Notes: a model not told the origin generated them from the sequence alone. Positions 49,933-59,087 are shown, numbered from the stretch's first letter. The stretch is 64,000 nucleotides of DNA from Massilia sp. Leaf139 (GCF_001424165.1 NZ_LMOJ01000027.1:101868-165867); one strand, 5' to 3'. Numbers and translations: made by a program.

Positions 49933-51579
49933 TTAATGTTGTATGCAGGCTTCCAGGGTGGCTTCCAGCACTTCCCGCGGCACACTTGCGATGCTCGGGC
50001 TGCCCAGTGGCTTCAGCAGGATGAACTTGATGGCGCCGCCCTCGTTCTTTTTGTCCACTTCCATCAGCTCGATCCAGCGCGCGACGCCGAGGTTCGGCGC
50101 CACGGTCGGCAGGCCGGCGGCTTTCACCAGCGCGCGCACGCGTTCGACGCTGGCGTCGTCGATCAGGCCGAGGCGGCGCGACAGGTCGGCCGCCATCACC
50201 ATGCCGCAACCGACGGCTTCGCCGTGCAGCCAGGTGCCGTAGCCGAGGCCGGCCTCGATCGCATGGCCGAAGGTGTGGCCGAAGTTCAGCACGGCGCGCA
50301 GGCCGCCTTCGCGTTCGTCCTTGCGCACCACGTCGGCCTTGATCTCGCAGGAGCGCGCGATCGCGTGCGACAGCGCCTGCGGATCGCGCGCCACCAGGCG
50401 GGCGATGTTCGCTTCGATCCAGTCGAAGAAGGCGGCGTCGAGAATGGCGCCGTGCTTGATCACTTCGGCCAGGCCCGCCGACAGCTCGCGGTCCGGCAGG
50501 GTCGACAAGGTGCTGGTATCGGCCAGCACCGCGCGCGGTTGATAAAACGCGCCGATCATGTTCTTGCCGAGCGGGTGGTTGATGCCGGTCTTGCCGCCGA
50601 CCGAGGAATCGACCTGCGCCAGCAGCGTGGTCGGGATCTGCACGAAGGGCACGCCGCGCATGTAGCTGGCGGCGGCAAAGCCGGTCAGGTCGCCGATGAC
50701 GCCGCCGCCGAGGGCGACCAGGGTCGTCTTGCGGTCGCATTTATTCGCCAGCAGCGCGTCGAACACGGCCATCAGCGAGCCCCAACCCTTGTGCTCTTCG
50801 CCGTCGGGCAGGACGATCTCGACCACCTCGCGTCCGGCCGCGCGCAGCGGCGCGGCCACCTTGTCCAGATAGAGCGGCGCGACGGTGGTGTTGGTGACGA
50901 TGGCGACCTTGGTGCCGGCCAGCTGACGCGCCAGCAGCGCGCTGTCGCCGAGCACGCCCGGGCCGATCGCGATCGGGTAGCTGCGCTCGCCCAGTTCGAC
51001 GTTGAGATTGGTGTGTGCCGTTTGATTCATCGATGCCGCCCTTGCGCGCCGCGAGCGCGCCGAATTGAGCGCGTCGAGCTGGTCCAAAATTGTCTGAACC
51101 ATCGATTGTACGTTAGGTCGGCCGGTATCGATGACGAGGTCCGCAATCTCGCGGTACAGCGGTTCGCGCTGGGCCAGCAGCTCTTCGAGCTTGCGGCGCG
51201 GGTCGGCCGTCTGCAATAGCGGACGGTTCTTGTCGTGCGAGGTGCGTTGCAGGATGCTGCCGATGCCGGCGCGCAGGTAGATGACGGTGCCGCGTTCGGC
51301 GAGATGGGCGCGGCTGGCCGCGTCGAGCACGGCGCCGCCGCCGGTGGCCAGCACGATGCCGCGCTGGGCCGTGAGTTCGCGGATCATGTCCGCTTCGCGC
51401 CGGCGGAAGCTGGCCTCCCCTTCGATCTCGAAGATCCACGGGATCGTGGCGCCGGTGCGCGCCTCGATCGCGTGGTCGGAATCGACGAAGCGCTTGTTCA
51501 GCCGGCGCGCCAGCAGCCGGCCGATGGTGGTCTTGCCGGACCCCATCAGTCCGACAAGAAACACATTTTCGGATTTCAC
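49933..51579 (-). CDS. aroK/aroB: AroK-AroB continuous frame: shikimate kinase / 3-dehydroquinate synthase
   Basis: One open frame of 548 residues encodes shikimate kinase (about 1-175: P-loop GLMGSGKTT at 10-18, DSDHAIEARTG near 34, LATGGGAVL near 78) joined by a short Arg/Ala-rich linker to 3-dehydroquinate synthase (about 184-548: DGEEHKGW, GGGVIGDLTGFAAA, LAQVDSSVGGKTGIN, NFGHTFGHAIE). The two enzymes catalyse the fifth and second steps of the shikimate pathway. They are normally separate adjacent genes. There is no stop between them, yet an internal ATG (51030) with AAGGG 8 nt upstream marks the usual AroB start (MNQTAHTNLNVELGERSYPI), so a separate 365-residue AroB may also be made. Translation of the frame starts at GTG 51579, one base past the stop of the upstream gene. 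Confidence 0.9.
   Translation of the reverse strand: MKSENVFLVGLMGSGKTTIGRLLARRLNKRFVDSDHAIEARTGATIPWIFEIEGEASFRRREADMIRELTAQRGIVLATGGGAVLDAASRAHLAERGTVIYLRAGIGSILQRTSHDKNRPLLQTADPRRKLEELLAQREPLYREIADLVIDTGRPNVQSMVQTILDQLDALNSARSRRARAASMNQTAHTNLNVELGERSYPIAIGPGVLGDSALLARQLAGTKVAIVTNTTVAPLYLDKVAAPLRAAGREVVEIVLPDGEEHKGWGSLMAVFDALLANKCDRKTTLVALGGGVIGDLTGFAAASYMRGVPFVQIPTTLLAQVDSSVGGKTGINHPLGKNMIGAFYQPRAVLADTSTLSTLPDRELSAGLAEVIKHGAILDAAFFDWIEANIARLVARDPQALSHAIARSCEIKADVVRKDEREGGLRAVLNFGHTFGHAIEAGLGYGTWLHGEAVGCGMVMAADLSRRLGLIDDASVERVRALVKAAGLPTVAPNLGVARWIELMEVDKKNEGGAIKFILLKPLGSPSIASVPREVLEATLEACIQH
51028..51043 (-). promoter_or_regulatory. Possible internal ribosome binding site for AroB
   Basis: Read on the minus strand, AAGGG (51043-51039) stands 8 nt before an in-frame ATG (51030-51028). 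This would allow independent initiation of AroB inside the continuous AroK-AroB frame. Confidence 0.5.
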
Positions 51580-51580
51580 A

Positions 51581-53704
51581 TTAGATTGCGTTGAACTTGA
51601 ACGCCCTAATATTACCCTTTGGCGTCTTCACCTGGAGCGTAATGTCGCCTACCGCACACGACGCTTCCGGGGTGACGGTCAGCCAATGGATGGTGCCGCC
51701 GACTGCATTCGTCGATCCGATCGCCTCCGGCGCCACGATCGAGGCCGTTACCTTGTTCGCGGACGAGACCGTCACAGTCGTGCCCGCCGGCATCGGATTG
51801 TCGTGGAGATCGGCGATGCGCACGTACAGGTCCTGCGACTTGCAGCCCGTGCCGGCCGCATCGACCAGTTCGTTGGCGGCGCCGTCGGCCGCCGTCCAGT
51901 CGCGGCAGGTGCTGCCCGTGCAGACCATGCGCGTCAGGCTCGCGAACGAGCCGCTGAACACGACCTCGAGCGGCATGCGGATGTAGTTCAGGCCCCACTT
52001 GCCGTTGCCGGCCGCGGCGTAGCTGCCGCGGTTGTACGGGAACGGCAGGTCGTTGTCGGCCGGGTTGTAGGTGCCGTTGACGTTGTTGTCGAGGAAGGCG
52101 TCGCCCATGTCGGTGAACGGCTCGCCGCCGGAGCGGCAGGTGTCGACCAGCGGACGGTAGGTCGCCGGCACGTTGCCGTTGGCGTCGACGAAGTCGGTGC
52201 AGCTGTACTGGCCGTCGCCGTTCATGTCGACGAAGGTTTCGACGCCCTGGGCAAAGGCCAGCAGCGAGACGCGGCCATTGGTCGGACGGAAGTTCTGGCT
52301 GCGCAGGTCGACCGAGCATTCGCCGTTCAAAGTCAGGCAGGCGCCCTGGGACGCGCTGCCGATGGCGCCGCCTTCGGTGACGAAGTTGACGGCGGTGCCA
52401 TCCGACACCGGATTGCCGTACTGGTCGGCCATGCGCGCGCTCACCTTGACCGTCTCGCCGTCGTACTCCCAGCCTTCGAAGTTGACCTTTTCGGCACTCA
52501 GCGACATCGAGCGCTGGATCGGCAGGCCGGTCGAGATCGTCAGCGTGTCGGACAGGCCGGTGATGCTGGCGCCGTTGCGGCGCGCGGTGGCGATCACGCG
52601 CACCGGCGTCGGGATCGTGCCCGAGGAGACCGTGGCGCTGACGTTGCCCGTGCTGTCGGTGGTGGCGCGCAGCGGGCTGATGGCGAGGTTGCCGGTATAG
52701 GTCGTGGCGCTGAAATCGACATCGACGCCGGCCAGGCCGTTGCCCTGCTGGTCGACGACGCGGAAGGTCACCTGCGCCGATTCCGAGCGGCCCTGGCCGC
52801 CGGAACCCTTCAGCACGATCGAGGTGCCGGTGGCGCTCGAACTGGCGAACTGCACGGTGCCGATGTTGGCCGCGGTGACGTCGATGCCGATCGTCTGGCT
52901 CGAATTGCCGATCGCCGCCGTGATGATGTCTTTCTGGCGCACGCAGCCCTTGTTCGTATAGGTGGCCGTCTGCACGCCATTGCTCATCGCGCCCGGCACT
53001 AGGGTCGCGGTGCCGTCGCCGACGCACAGCGAGGTCAGCGCCAGGCCGGTCGACACGTCCGCCTTCTGGCCGGCGCTGGTGACCGGAATGTTCAGGGCGA
53101 GGGTGCTGAAGGCCGGCAGCGCGCCGGTCGGGGCCGGCGCGAACGAGAGCGCGCCGACGGTGAGCGGCGCCGCGCCGATGGCGATGTTCATGCCATTGCT
53201 GCCGGTCTTGCCTTCGACGACCGCGGTCGCGCTCAGGGCCAGGGCGCCGGCGGTCGTGTAGGTGGCCGGCTTGACCAGCACGGTGGCCACGCCGTTGGCG
53301 TCGGTCAGGGCCGAACCGGTCTCCGGCGTGAAGACGACCATGCCCTCGGTCGCGGAAGCGAACTGCACGATCGCATTCGTCGCGGGCTTGCCGTCCGGGC
53401 CCAGGACAGTTGCCTTCAGCGTGCCGCTCTGGCCGCCGGACAGGCTGTTCACCGCATTGCCGGAACCGTCGGCCAGGGTCACGGCGACTTTGGTTTCGGT
53501 CGCGACCGGGGTCGGGGTCGTCGGCGTGGTGGGCGTGGTGGGCGTGGTAGGCGTGGTGCCGGTGCCGGTGCCGGACTTGGGCGGCACCGCGCCGGGATCG
53601 CCGCCGCCGCCGCCGCAGGCGCTCAGCACCGCGGCGGCGATCAGGGTCAGGGCCGCCGTGCGCTTGACGGCCGCGGAAGAAGTACGGGTGGATGCTTGCA
53701 GCAT
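51581..53704 (-). CDS. Ig-like domain lipoprotein in the pil-aro operon
   Basis: The 707-residue exported protein has a lipoprotein signal (TAALTLIAAAVLSACGGGGG, lipobox LSAC), a Thr-Pro repeat linker near 48-65, and several bacterial Ig-like (Big) beta domains, for example KVAVTLADGSGNAVNSLSGG near 70, QVTFRVVDQQGNGLAGVDVD near 315, and VKVSARMADQYGNPVSDGTA near 410. Residues near 480-560 contain Asp/Asn-rich loops (DMNGDGQYSC, DNNVNGTYNPADND) that may bind calcium. It probably displays on the outer membrane. It sits between pilQ (102 bp upstream) and aroK (1 bp downstream), where other Betaproteobacteria usually have no gene. A role with type IV pili is suggested only by position. Confidence 0.87.
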   Translation of the reverse strand: MLQASTRTSSAAVKRTAALTLIAAAVLSACGGGGGDPGAVPPKSGTGTGTTPTTPTTPTTPTTPTPVATETKVAVTLADGSGNAVNSLSGGQSGTLKATVLGPDGKPATNAIVQFASATEGMVVFTPETGSALTDANGVATVLVKPATYTTAGALALSATAVVEGKTGSNGMNIAIGAAPLTVGALSFAPAPTGALPAFSTLALNIPVTSAGQKADVSTGLALTSLCVGDGTATLVPGAMSNGVQTATYTNKGCVRQKDIITAAIGNSSQTIGIDVTAANIGTVQFASSSATGTSIVLKGSGGQGRSESAQVTFRVVDQQGNGLAGVDVDFSATTYTGNLAISPLRATTDSTGNVSATVSSGTIPTPVRVIATARRNGASITGLSDTLTISTGLPIQRSMSLSAEKVNFEGWEYDGETVKVSARMADQYGNPVSDGTAVNFVTEGGAIGSASQGACLTLNGECSVDLRSQNFRPTNGRVSLLAFAQGVETFVDMNGDGQYSCTDFVDANGNVPATYRPLVDTCRSGGEPFTDMGDAFLDNNVNGTYNPADNDLPFPYNRGSYAAAGNGKWGLNYIRMPLEVVFSGSFASLTRMVCTGSTCRDWTAADGAANELVDAAGTGCKSQDLYVRIADLHDNPMPAGTTVTVSSANKVTASIVAPEAIGSTNAVGGTIHWLTVTPEASCAVGDITLQVKTPKGNIRAFKFNAI
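53523..53558 (-). repeat. 9-bp tandem repeat encoding Thr-Pro linker
   Basis: Four 9-bp units (GGCGTGGTG, one with a final A, on the plus strand) encode repeated Pro-Thr-Thr after the lipoprotein signal. Slippage would change linker length in steps of three residues without a frameshift. Confidence 0.85.
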
Positions 53705-53806
53705 GTTGTTGTTCCTGTTCTTTGTCAGCTGTAAAAAATGCCGGAACGTCGACAGGACGATCCGGCACCGGGTGTTGGTTGGGGGTTGGTGTCTCTCAGG
53801 CGGCGC

Positions 53807-55969
53807 TCAGCGCCCTGCCGCCGCGCGGTCGGCGACGATCTTCGGCGTGATGAAGACCAGCAGTTCGGTCTTCGACTTCTCGCGGCCCTGGGTCTTGAAC
53901 AGGTAGCCGACCACCGGCACGTCGCCCAGCAGCGGCACCTTCGACACGCTGTCGCGCTCGGACTGCTGGTAGATCCCGCCCAGCACCACCGTCCCGCCGT
54001 TTTCGACCATGACCTTGGTCTTCACGTGCTGGGTGTTGATGGCGAAGCCGGCGCGCGTTTCTTCTCCCTTCGAATCCTTGCTCACGTCCACATCCAGCAC
54101 GACGTTGCCGTCGGGCGTGATCTGCGGCGTGACTTCCAGGCGCAGGTTGGCCTTCTTGAATTCGATCGAGGTGGCGCCGCTCGAGGACGCAACCTGGTAC
54201 GGCAGTTCGATACCCTGCTCGATCACGGCCACCATCTTGTCCTCGGTGACCACGCGCGGGCTGGAAATGATCTTGCCCTTGCCATCCGCTTCCAGCGCCG
54301 ACAGCTCCAGGTTCAGGAAGCGGTTGTCGGCCGACGAGAACAGGGAAAACGCGATGCTCGACGGCGAGATACCGCCGATCGCCGCTGCCGGCAGGTTCAC
54401 CATTGTGGTGTTGGTGTACGAATCGCCCTTGTCCGGAGTCTGCAGCGTGTCCTGGCCGACGCCGACCAGATTGCCGCCGATGGCGACGCGGTTGTTGCCG
54501 CCGATGCCGTAGCCCTGGTCGCCGCCGCGCAGGGCGCGCATGTCGTTGAAGCCGATCTTGGCGCCGAGGTTGCGCGAGAAGCCGTCGTTCGCTTCGACCA
54601 GGCGCGCTTCGATCAGCACCTGCTTCGAGGCGACGTCGGTCTTCTGGATCAGCATGCGGATGTCTTCGATCTTCGAGGCGATATCGGTCACGAACAGCTG
54701 GTTGGTGCGCGGATCGATGATCGCGCTGCCGCGCTTGGACAGCACGCGGTTGCGGTTGTCGCCGCTGGTGGCCGCGCCGTTCGCGTCCAGGCCGAACACG
54801 GTACGGAAAGCTTCGGCCTTCTGGTAGTTCAGCTGGAAGATCTCCGACTTCAGCGGCTCCAGATCGGAAATCTGCGCGCGCTGTTCGAGTTCGAGCTTTT
54901 CCTTGGTCAGCAGTTCCTCTTTCGGCGCGATCCAGATGACGGTGCCGTTCTTGCGCATGTCCAGGCCCTTCGACTGCAGGATCACGTCGAGCGCCTGATC
55001 CCAGGGCACGTCCTTCAGGCGCAGGGTCAAGCTGCCGGCGACGGAATCGCTGGCGATGATGTTCAGGCCCGAAATGTCGGCCACCGCCTGCAGCGCGGCG
55101 CGCACTTCGATGTTCTGGAAGTCGAAGCTGATCTTCTCGCCGCGGTAGCCCTGGGTGCCCTGCACCAGCTTGTTCGGGTCTTCCTTCACCGGACGCACGG
55201 CGACCACCAGCTGGGTGTCGCTCTGGAACACCGATTGTTCCCACTGGCCCTGCGCTTCGATCACCATGCGCACGTTGGCGCCGATGCTGCTGGTGGTCAC
55301 GCGCGAGACCGGCGTGCCGAAATCGGTCACGTCCAGGCGGCGGCGCAGGGGTTCCGGCAGGCCGGTATTCATGAAATCGACCTGCACCTTGTTGCCGAGC
55401 TGGCGCACGTCGACGGCCACCGCATTGTTCGGCAGGTCGACCACGACGCGGCCTTCGCCGTCGTTGCCGCGGCGGAAGTCGAGGTTGCGCAGGGTCTGGC
55501 GCGGGGCCGCGGCCTGGGCCGGCGTGTCCTGGGCCGGGGCTGCGGCCGGCGCTGCCGCCGCGCCGCTGCCGGCGACCGTCACCAGGATCGACTTGCCCTC
55601 GATTGCCGTCGAATAGCTGGCCTGGCGCTTCAGGTTCATCACCAGACGCGTGCGTTCGCCGGCCTGCACCACGTTCACGCCGCGCACTTCGCCGAGGTTG
55701 ATCTCCTGGGCGCTCTTGCCGGTGGCATTGCTGGTGGCGCCGAAGTCGAGCGCGATGCGCGCCGGATTCGTGATCGCGAAACCGAGCGGCAGTTTATTCG
55801 GGGCGTTCTTCATCGCGATGTTGACCACCACGTTCGCGCCCTGCTGGTTCGCACTGATCGACTCAATGGCATTGTCTTGGGCGTAGGCGGCGCCGCCCAG
55901 CGCCAGCAGCACCGGCACCAGCAGCGTTCGTACCGCGCCCTTCAGGCGATTGATTGCGAATGGGGTCAT
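53807..55969 (-). CDS. pilQ: Type IV pilus secretin
   Basis: PilQ is the outer-membrane secretin through which the type IV pilus passes. The 720-residue precursor has a signal peptide (TLLVPVLLALGGAAYAQ), two AMIN domains in the N-terminal third (about 35-130 and 165-260) that bind peptidoglycan, a secretin/TonB short N-terminal domain (KISFDFQNIEVRAALQAVAD near 276), an N1-like domain, and the secretin core with VAVIEQGIELPYQ near 580 and VPLLGDVPVVGYLFK near 680, ending in ELLVFITPKIV. It overlaps pilP by four bases, and the Ig-like lipoprotein gene follows. Confidence 0.96.
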   Translation of the reverse strand: MTPFAINRLKGAVRTLLVPVLLALGGAAYAQDNAIESISANQQGANVVVNIAMKNAPNKLPLGFAITNPARIALDFGATSNATGKSAQEINLGEVRGVNVVQAGERTRLVMNLKRQASYSTAIEGKSILVTVAGSGAAAAPAAAPAQDTPAQAAAPRQTLRNLDFRRGNDGEGRVVVDLPNNAVAVDVRQLGNKVQVDFMNTGLPEPLRRRLDVTDFGTPVSRVTTSSIGANVRMVIEAQGQWEQSVFQSDTQLVVAVRPVKEDPNKLVQGTQGYRGEKISFDFQNIEVRAALQAVADISGLNIIASDSVAGSLTLRLKDVPWDQALDVILQSKGLDMRKNGTVIWIAPKEELLTKEKLELEQRAQISDLEPLKSEIFQLNYQKAEAFRTVFGLDANGAATSGDNRNRVLSKRGSAIIDPRTNQLFVTDIASKIEDIRMLIQKTDVASKQVLIEARLVEANDGFSRNLGAKIGFNDMRALRGGDQGYGIGGNNRVAIGGNLVGVGQDTLQTPDKGDSYTNTTMVNLPAAAIGGISPSSIAFSLFSSADNRFLNLELSALEADGKGKIISSPRVVTEDKMVAVIEQGIELPYQVASSSGATSIEFKKANLRLEVTPQITPDGNVVLDVDVSKDSKGEETRAGFAINTQHVKTKVMVENGGTVVLGGIYQQSERDSVSKVPLLGDVPVVGYLFKTQGREKSKTELLVFITPKIVADRAAAGR

Positions 55970-56502
55970 TTCCCGATCTCCTTACTTTCCTGCAATTCCA
56001 GCTTCGATATCCGCTCGACCCAATCGCCGCCCGCGTCCTGTACCATTTCCCGGATCTCCACCGCGACCGGGGTCACGCGCGTTACCTGGCCGAAGTTCTG
56101 GCCCAGGCGCTGTCCGGCGCGCACGCGATAGACGCTGCGTTCGATCTGCACCAGCGCAAAGCTGACGCCGCCCTTCTGCATCATACCGACCATCCGCATA
56201 GTGTCGAGAGGATAGTTCTCCAACGCTTCACGAGGGCGGTTCAAGTCCGGTTGCGCCGCATTCGGCTCCGGCGCCAGCGCGCCCGGCCCTGCCAGCTTGT
56301 CAGCGCTGAACGGATCCGGCGCCTGCGCCTGGTTGTAGGCATAGGGCACGAATTCCTTCGGCGCCGGCAGCGGCTTCACCTGCGGTTTTGTCTGCGCCTT
56401 GGTTTCTTCCATCCAGGTGCGCACTTCGCGCACGTCGCTGTCGCCGCAGCCGGCCAGCAGCAGGGCCGCCAGCAGCGGCAGGCTCATCTTTGTCGAGATC
56501 AT
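55966..56502 (-). CDS. pilP: Type IV pilus lipoprotein PilP
   Basis: PilP is an inner-membrane lipoprotein that links the PilMNO complex to PilQ. The 178-residue precursor has lipobox LAGC (MSLPLLAALLLAGCGDSDVR), a Pro-rich disordered stretch (KTKPQVKPLPAPKEF-like region near 38-60), and the C-terminal PilP beta domain with LDTMRMVGMMQKGGVSFALV near 105 and YRVRAGQRLGQNFGQVTRV near 130. Its ATG overlaps the pilO stop and its stop overlaps the pilQ start (ATGA in both cases). The frame open upstream of this ATG belongs to a shadow of pilO. Confidence 0.94.
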   Translation of the reverse strand: MISTKMSLPLLAALLLAGCGDSDVREVRTWMEETKAQTKPQVKPLPAPKEFVPYAYNQAQAPDPFSADKLAGPGALAPEPNAAQPDLNRPREALENYPLDTMRMVGMMQKGGVSFALVQIERSVYRVRAGQRLGQNFGQVTRVTPVAVEIREMVQDAGGDWVERISKLELQESKEIGK

Positions 56503-57176
56503 GGCGCCGCGCCCTCCGCTTTCTTGTTCTTCTTCGCTTTTAGGCGCGCCGCTTTCTGGGTCGCCAGTTCGTCGGCGTCGAGGTAGCGGAAGGTCTTGGC
56601 GATCGCTTCCAGGGTCAGGCCGCCGTCCTTGCCGGTCTTCAGGCGCATGTTGTTCAGGGTGACGATGCGCGGCAGGTGGGCCATGTCGGCCGCAAAGGCG
56701 CCCAGGTCGTGGTAGTTGCCGGTCAGTTCGATGGCGATCGGCAGTTCGGCGTAGTAGTCGCGCACCACGATCTGATCCGGACGGAACAGCTGGAAGGCGA
56801 GGCCGCGGCCGACGCCCGCCTGGTTGATGTCCGACAGCAGCGCGGCCATCTCGGATTTGCTCGGCAACTGCTTTTCCAGGCGCTCGACCGACTGGTCGAC
56901 CTGGATCTTCTGCGCCTGCAGCGCTTCCAGGTTCACGGCCTGCGCGATCTTGGTGCGGTATTCGTCGCGCAGCGTCGCTTCCTGGTTCGCCAGCGACTCC
57001 TGGGTTTCGAACTGTCCGCTCCAGTACAGGAAGTAGCCGAGGACGACGACCAGCGCCATCACGCCGGCTGCGCACAGCAGGCGCGGCGCCAGCGGCCACA
57101 GGCCGGGCGGGCGTCCCTGCAGGCCCTGGAATTGCGCCGACAGGTCGGCGCTCATTTGTTTCAGGTCGATGTTCAT
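56499..57176 (-). CDS. pilO: Type IV pilus inner-membrane protein PilO
   Basis: PilO forms a heterodimer with PilN in the inner-membrane alignment complex. The 225-residue protein has a short cytoplasmic N-terminus, one membrane segment near residues 32-51 (LLCAAGVMALVVVLGYFLYW), a coiled coil (about 60-100) and a ferredoxin-like periplasmic domain with IAIELTGNYHDLGAFAADMA near 140. The Lys-rich end (KKNKKAEG) is odd but short. It overlaps pilN and pilP by four bases each. Confidence 0.94.
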   Translation of the reverse strand: MNIDLKQMSADLSAQFQGLQGRPPGLWPLAPRLLCAAGVMALVVVLGYFLYWSGQFETQESLANQEATLRDEYRTKIAQAVNLEALQAQKIQVDQSVERLEKQLPSKSEMAALLSDINQAGVGRGLAFQLFRPDQIVVRDYYAELPIAIELTGNYHDLGAFAADMAHLPRIVTLNNMRLKTGKDGGLTLEAIAKTFRYLDADELATQKAARLKAKKNKKAEGAAP

Positions 57177-57808
57177 GGCTTGCTTTCTTCCGCCTTGGCG
57201 ATACCGGCCAGCGGGGCTTTCCCTTTGCCTTCTTCGGCTTCCTCGGCTTCGCGGGCGCGCTTGATGTTGACCGCCAGCGTGAACTCGACCGCCTTGCGCA
57301 CGATCTTGCCCTGGGTGAGCGTGGCCGCCTTCACCTCGGTGAGGTCGGGACGCTCGAGCCAGGGCGAATTGCCCGACAGGTTGCGCAGCAGTTCGGCCAC
57401 GCGTTCCTGCGACTGGGCGTAACCGTTCAGGATCACGCGCTGGCCGTTCTGCTCGAAGCCGCGCAGATACACGCCGTCCGGCGTCTGGCGCACCAGTTCG
57501 TCGAACAGGTAGACCGGCTGGTTGCGATCGCCCTGCAGATCTTCGACGGCCTGCTGGCGCGATTTCAGGGCGTTGATTTCTTCCTTCAGGGTGGCGATGT
57601 CCTTGATCTTCTTGTCGAGTTCAGCGTTCTCGGTGGAGAGCACGGTGTTGCGCTGTTCCTGGATGGCGATGCGGCTGGCGTTCCAGCCGCCGACCAGCAG
57701 CACGACGGCCACGCCCAGCAGGGCGCCGAGCACCAGCATGGCGACGAAGGCCGTCTGCTTCTGTTTGCGTTTCGCTTCCCGGTGCGGGAGCAGGTTAATC
57801 CGGATCAT
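57173..57808 (-). CDS. pilN: Type IV pilus inner-membrane protein PilN
   Basis: PilN binds PilM through its cytoplasmic N-terminal motif INLLPHRE, seen here as MIRINLLPHREAKRKQKQ. A single membrane segment follows (AMLVLGALLGVAVVLLVGG near 24-42), then a coiled coil (about 50-90) and a periplasmic ferredoxin-like domain with TPDGVYLRGFEQNGQRVILN near 110. At 211 residues it is slightly longer than some homologues because of a Glu/Lys-rich tail. It overlaps pilM by one base (TGATG). Confidence 0.95.
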   Translation of the reverse strand: MIRINLLPHREAKRKQKQTAFVAMLVLGALLGVAVVLLVGGWNASRIAIQEQRNTVLSTENAELDKKIKDIATLKEEINALKSRQQAVEDLQGDRNQPVYLFDELVRQTPDGVYLRGFEQNGQRVILNGYAQSQERVAELLRNLSGNSPWLERPDLTEVKAATLTQGKIVRKAVEFTLAVNIKRAREAEEAEEGKGKAPLAGIAKAEESKP

Positions 57809-58872
57809 CAGCCAAACCTCCGCAGGCCGAGGCCGCAGGCAACCAGATAGGACGGGCCTTCCGCGCGCAGCTGCGCTTCGCGCAGGCCGGGGGCCAGCAG
57901 CATGCCGTCGAAGGGCGCCACCAGGCCGGTCGGGATGCGCGTGCGCCCGCCGACCAGCTCGACCAGGCCGGGCAACTGGGCGCTGCCGCCGGCGAGCCAG
58001 ATCTGGTCGATGCGGGTGTAGGGCGTCGAGGTGAAGAAGAACTGGATCGCGCGCGTGACTTCCATGGCCGCGCTTTCCAGGAAGGGCGTGAGCACGTCGG
58101 CGCGGAAGTTTTCCGGCAGGTCGCCCGACTTCTTGCGGGTTTCCGCTTCCTCGTAAGCCATGCCATAGGTGCGCACGATGTCTTGCGTGAGCGAGTTGCC
58201 GCCGAAGGGCTGCTCGCGTTCATAAATGGTGTCACCGTCCTGCAGCATCGAGACGTGGGTCATGCCGGCGCCGATCTGGAACAGGGCCACGATCTTGTCG
58301 CTGCCGGCGGGCGCGGCCCGTTCCAGCGCGGCGCGCGCGGCATAGGATTCGATGTCCATCACGGTGGCGGTCAGGCCGGCCGCTTCGGCGATCGCCACGC
58401 GATCCTCGACCTTTTCGCGGCGCGCTGCGGCCAGCATCACTTCCATGTCCTCGGGCGAATTGGCGACCGGGCCGACCACGTCGAAGTCCAGGCTCACCTC
58501 GTCGAGCGCGAAGGGGATGTACTGACTAGCTTCGGATTCGACCTGCACTTCCAGCTGATCCTCGGCCATGCCGGCCGGGAGTATGATTTTCTTGGTGATG
58601 ACGGCGGCCGGCGGCATGCCGAGCGCCACGTTGCGGGCACGGGTGCCGCTCTTCTTCCAGATGCGGCGCACGGCCTCGGCCACCTGGTCGAAGTTTTCGA
58701 TGTTACCGTCGACGACGGCGCCGCGCGGCAGCGCCTCGAAGGCATGGCGCTCCAGGCGCAGCACGCCCTTGCCGGCATCGGCCAGCTCGACCAGGCGCAG
58801 GCCCGACGTGCTGATGTCGAGTCCGGCGAGCGGAGGGCTCGACTTCCCGAACAAGGAACCTAGATTGATCAC
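57808..58872 (-). CDS. pilM: Type IV pilus actin-like protein PilM
   Basis: PilM is a cytoplasmic actin/FtsA-like ATPase that binds the PilN tail and coordinates pilus assembly. The 354-residue protein starts MINLGSLFGKSSPPLAGLDI and has actin-fold motifs: LDISTSGLRLVEL near 18-30, IVALFQIGAGMTHVSMLQDG near 193-212, and IDQIWLAGGSAQLPGLVELV near 290. It is the first gene of pilMNOPQ. The 330 bp upstream, shared with divergent mrcA, must hold the operon promoter, but I found no convincing one. Confidence 0.96.
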   Translation of the reverse strand: MINLGSLFGKSSPPLAGLDISTSGLRLVELADAGKGVLRLERHAFEALPRGAVVDGNIENFDQVAEAVRRIWKKSGTRARNVALGMPPAAVITKKIILPAGMAEDQLEVQVESEASQYIPFALDEVSLDFDVVGPVANSPEDMEVMLAAARREKVEDRVAIAEAAGLTATVMDIESYAARAALERAAPAGSDKIVALFQIGAGMTHVSMLQDGDTIYEREQPFGGNSLTQDIVRTYGMAYEEAETRKKSGDLPENFRADVLTPFLESAAMEVTRAIQFFFTSTPYTRIDQIWLAGGSAQLPGLVELVGGRTRIPTGLVAPFDGMLLAPGLREAQLRAEGPSYLVACGLGLRRFG

Positions 58873-59087
58873 GAGCGTACTCCCTCAGCTGCGGCCTGGC
58901 TCAGGCCAAAATATTCAACGCCCGCGTGCGGGAAAAATCTCTGTATGAAAGCAAAACAAGACCTGTTTACCTCAGGCACTGCAGCAAATGCTAGCGAGAA
59001 TAGTGCGCACCGACAAGATATTTCTACACTGGAACATTACAATCAGACGGGGACGCCACACTCCGATATCCCCTTGGTAATACCTCT
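58873..59087. other. Intergenic region between divergent pilM and mrcA, left part
   Basis: The gap between the pilM and mrcA starts is 330 bp. This left part should contain the pilM promoter but no clean -35/-10 pair or sigma-54 site was recognised. A small GC hairpin (CCCGCGTGCGGG near 58922) is present. The right part holds a direct repeat and a -10 element listed separately. Confidence 0.4.

Noticed and set aside
48814..51219. Open plus-strand frame of 801 codons opposite dgt and aroB
   Set aside because: It lies antisense to two well-recognised enzymes and shows no motif.
53738..56131. Open plus-strand frame of 797 codons opposite pilQ
   Set aside because: Antisense shadow of the secretin gene with Arg/His-rich composition and no domain.
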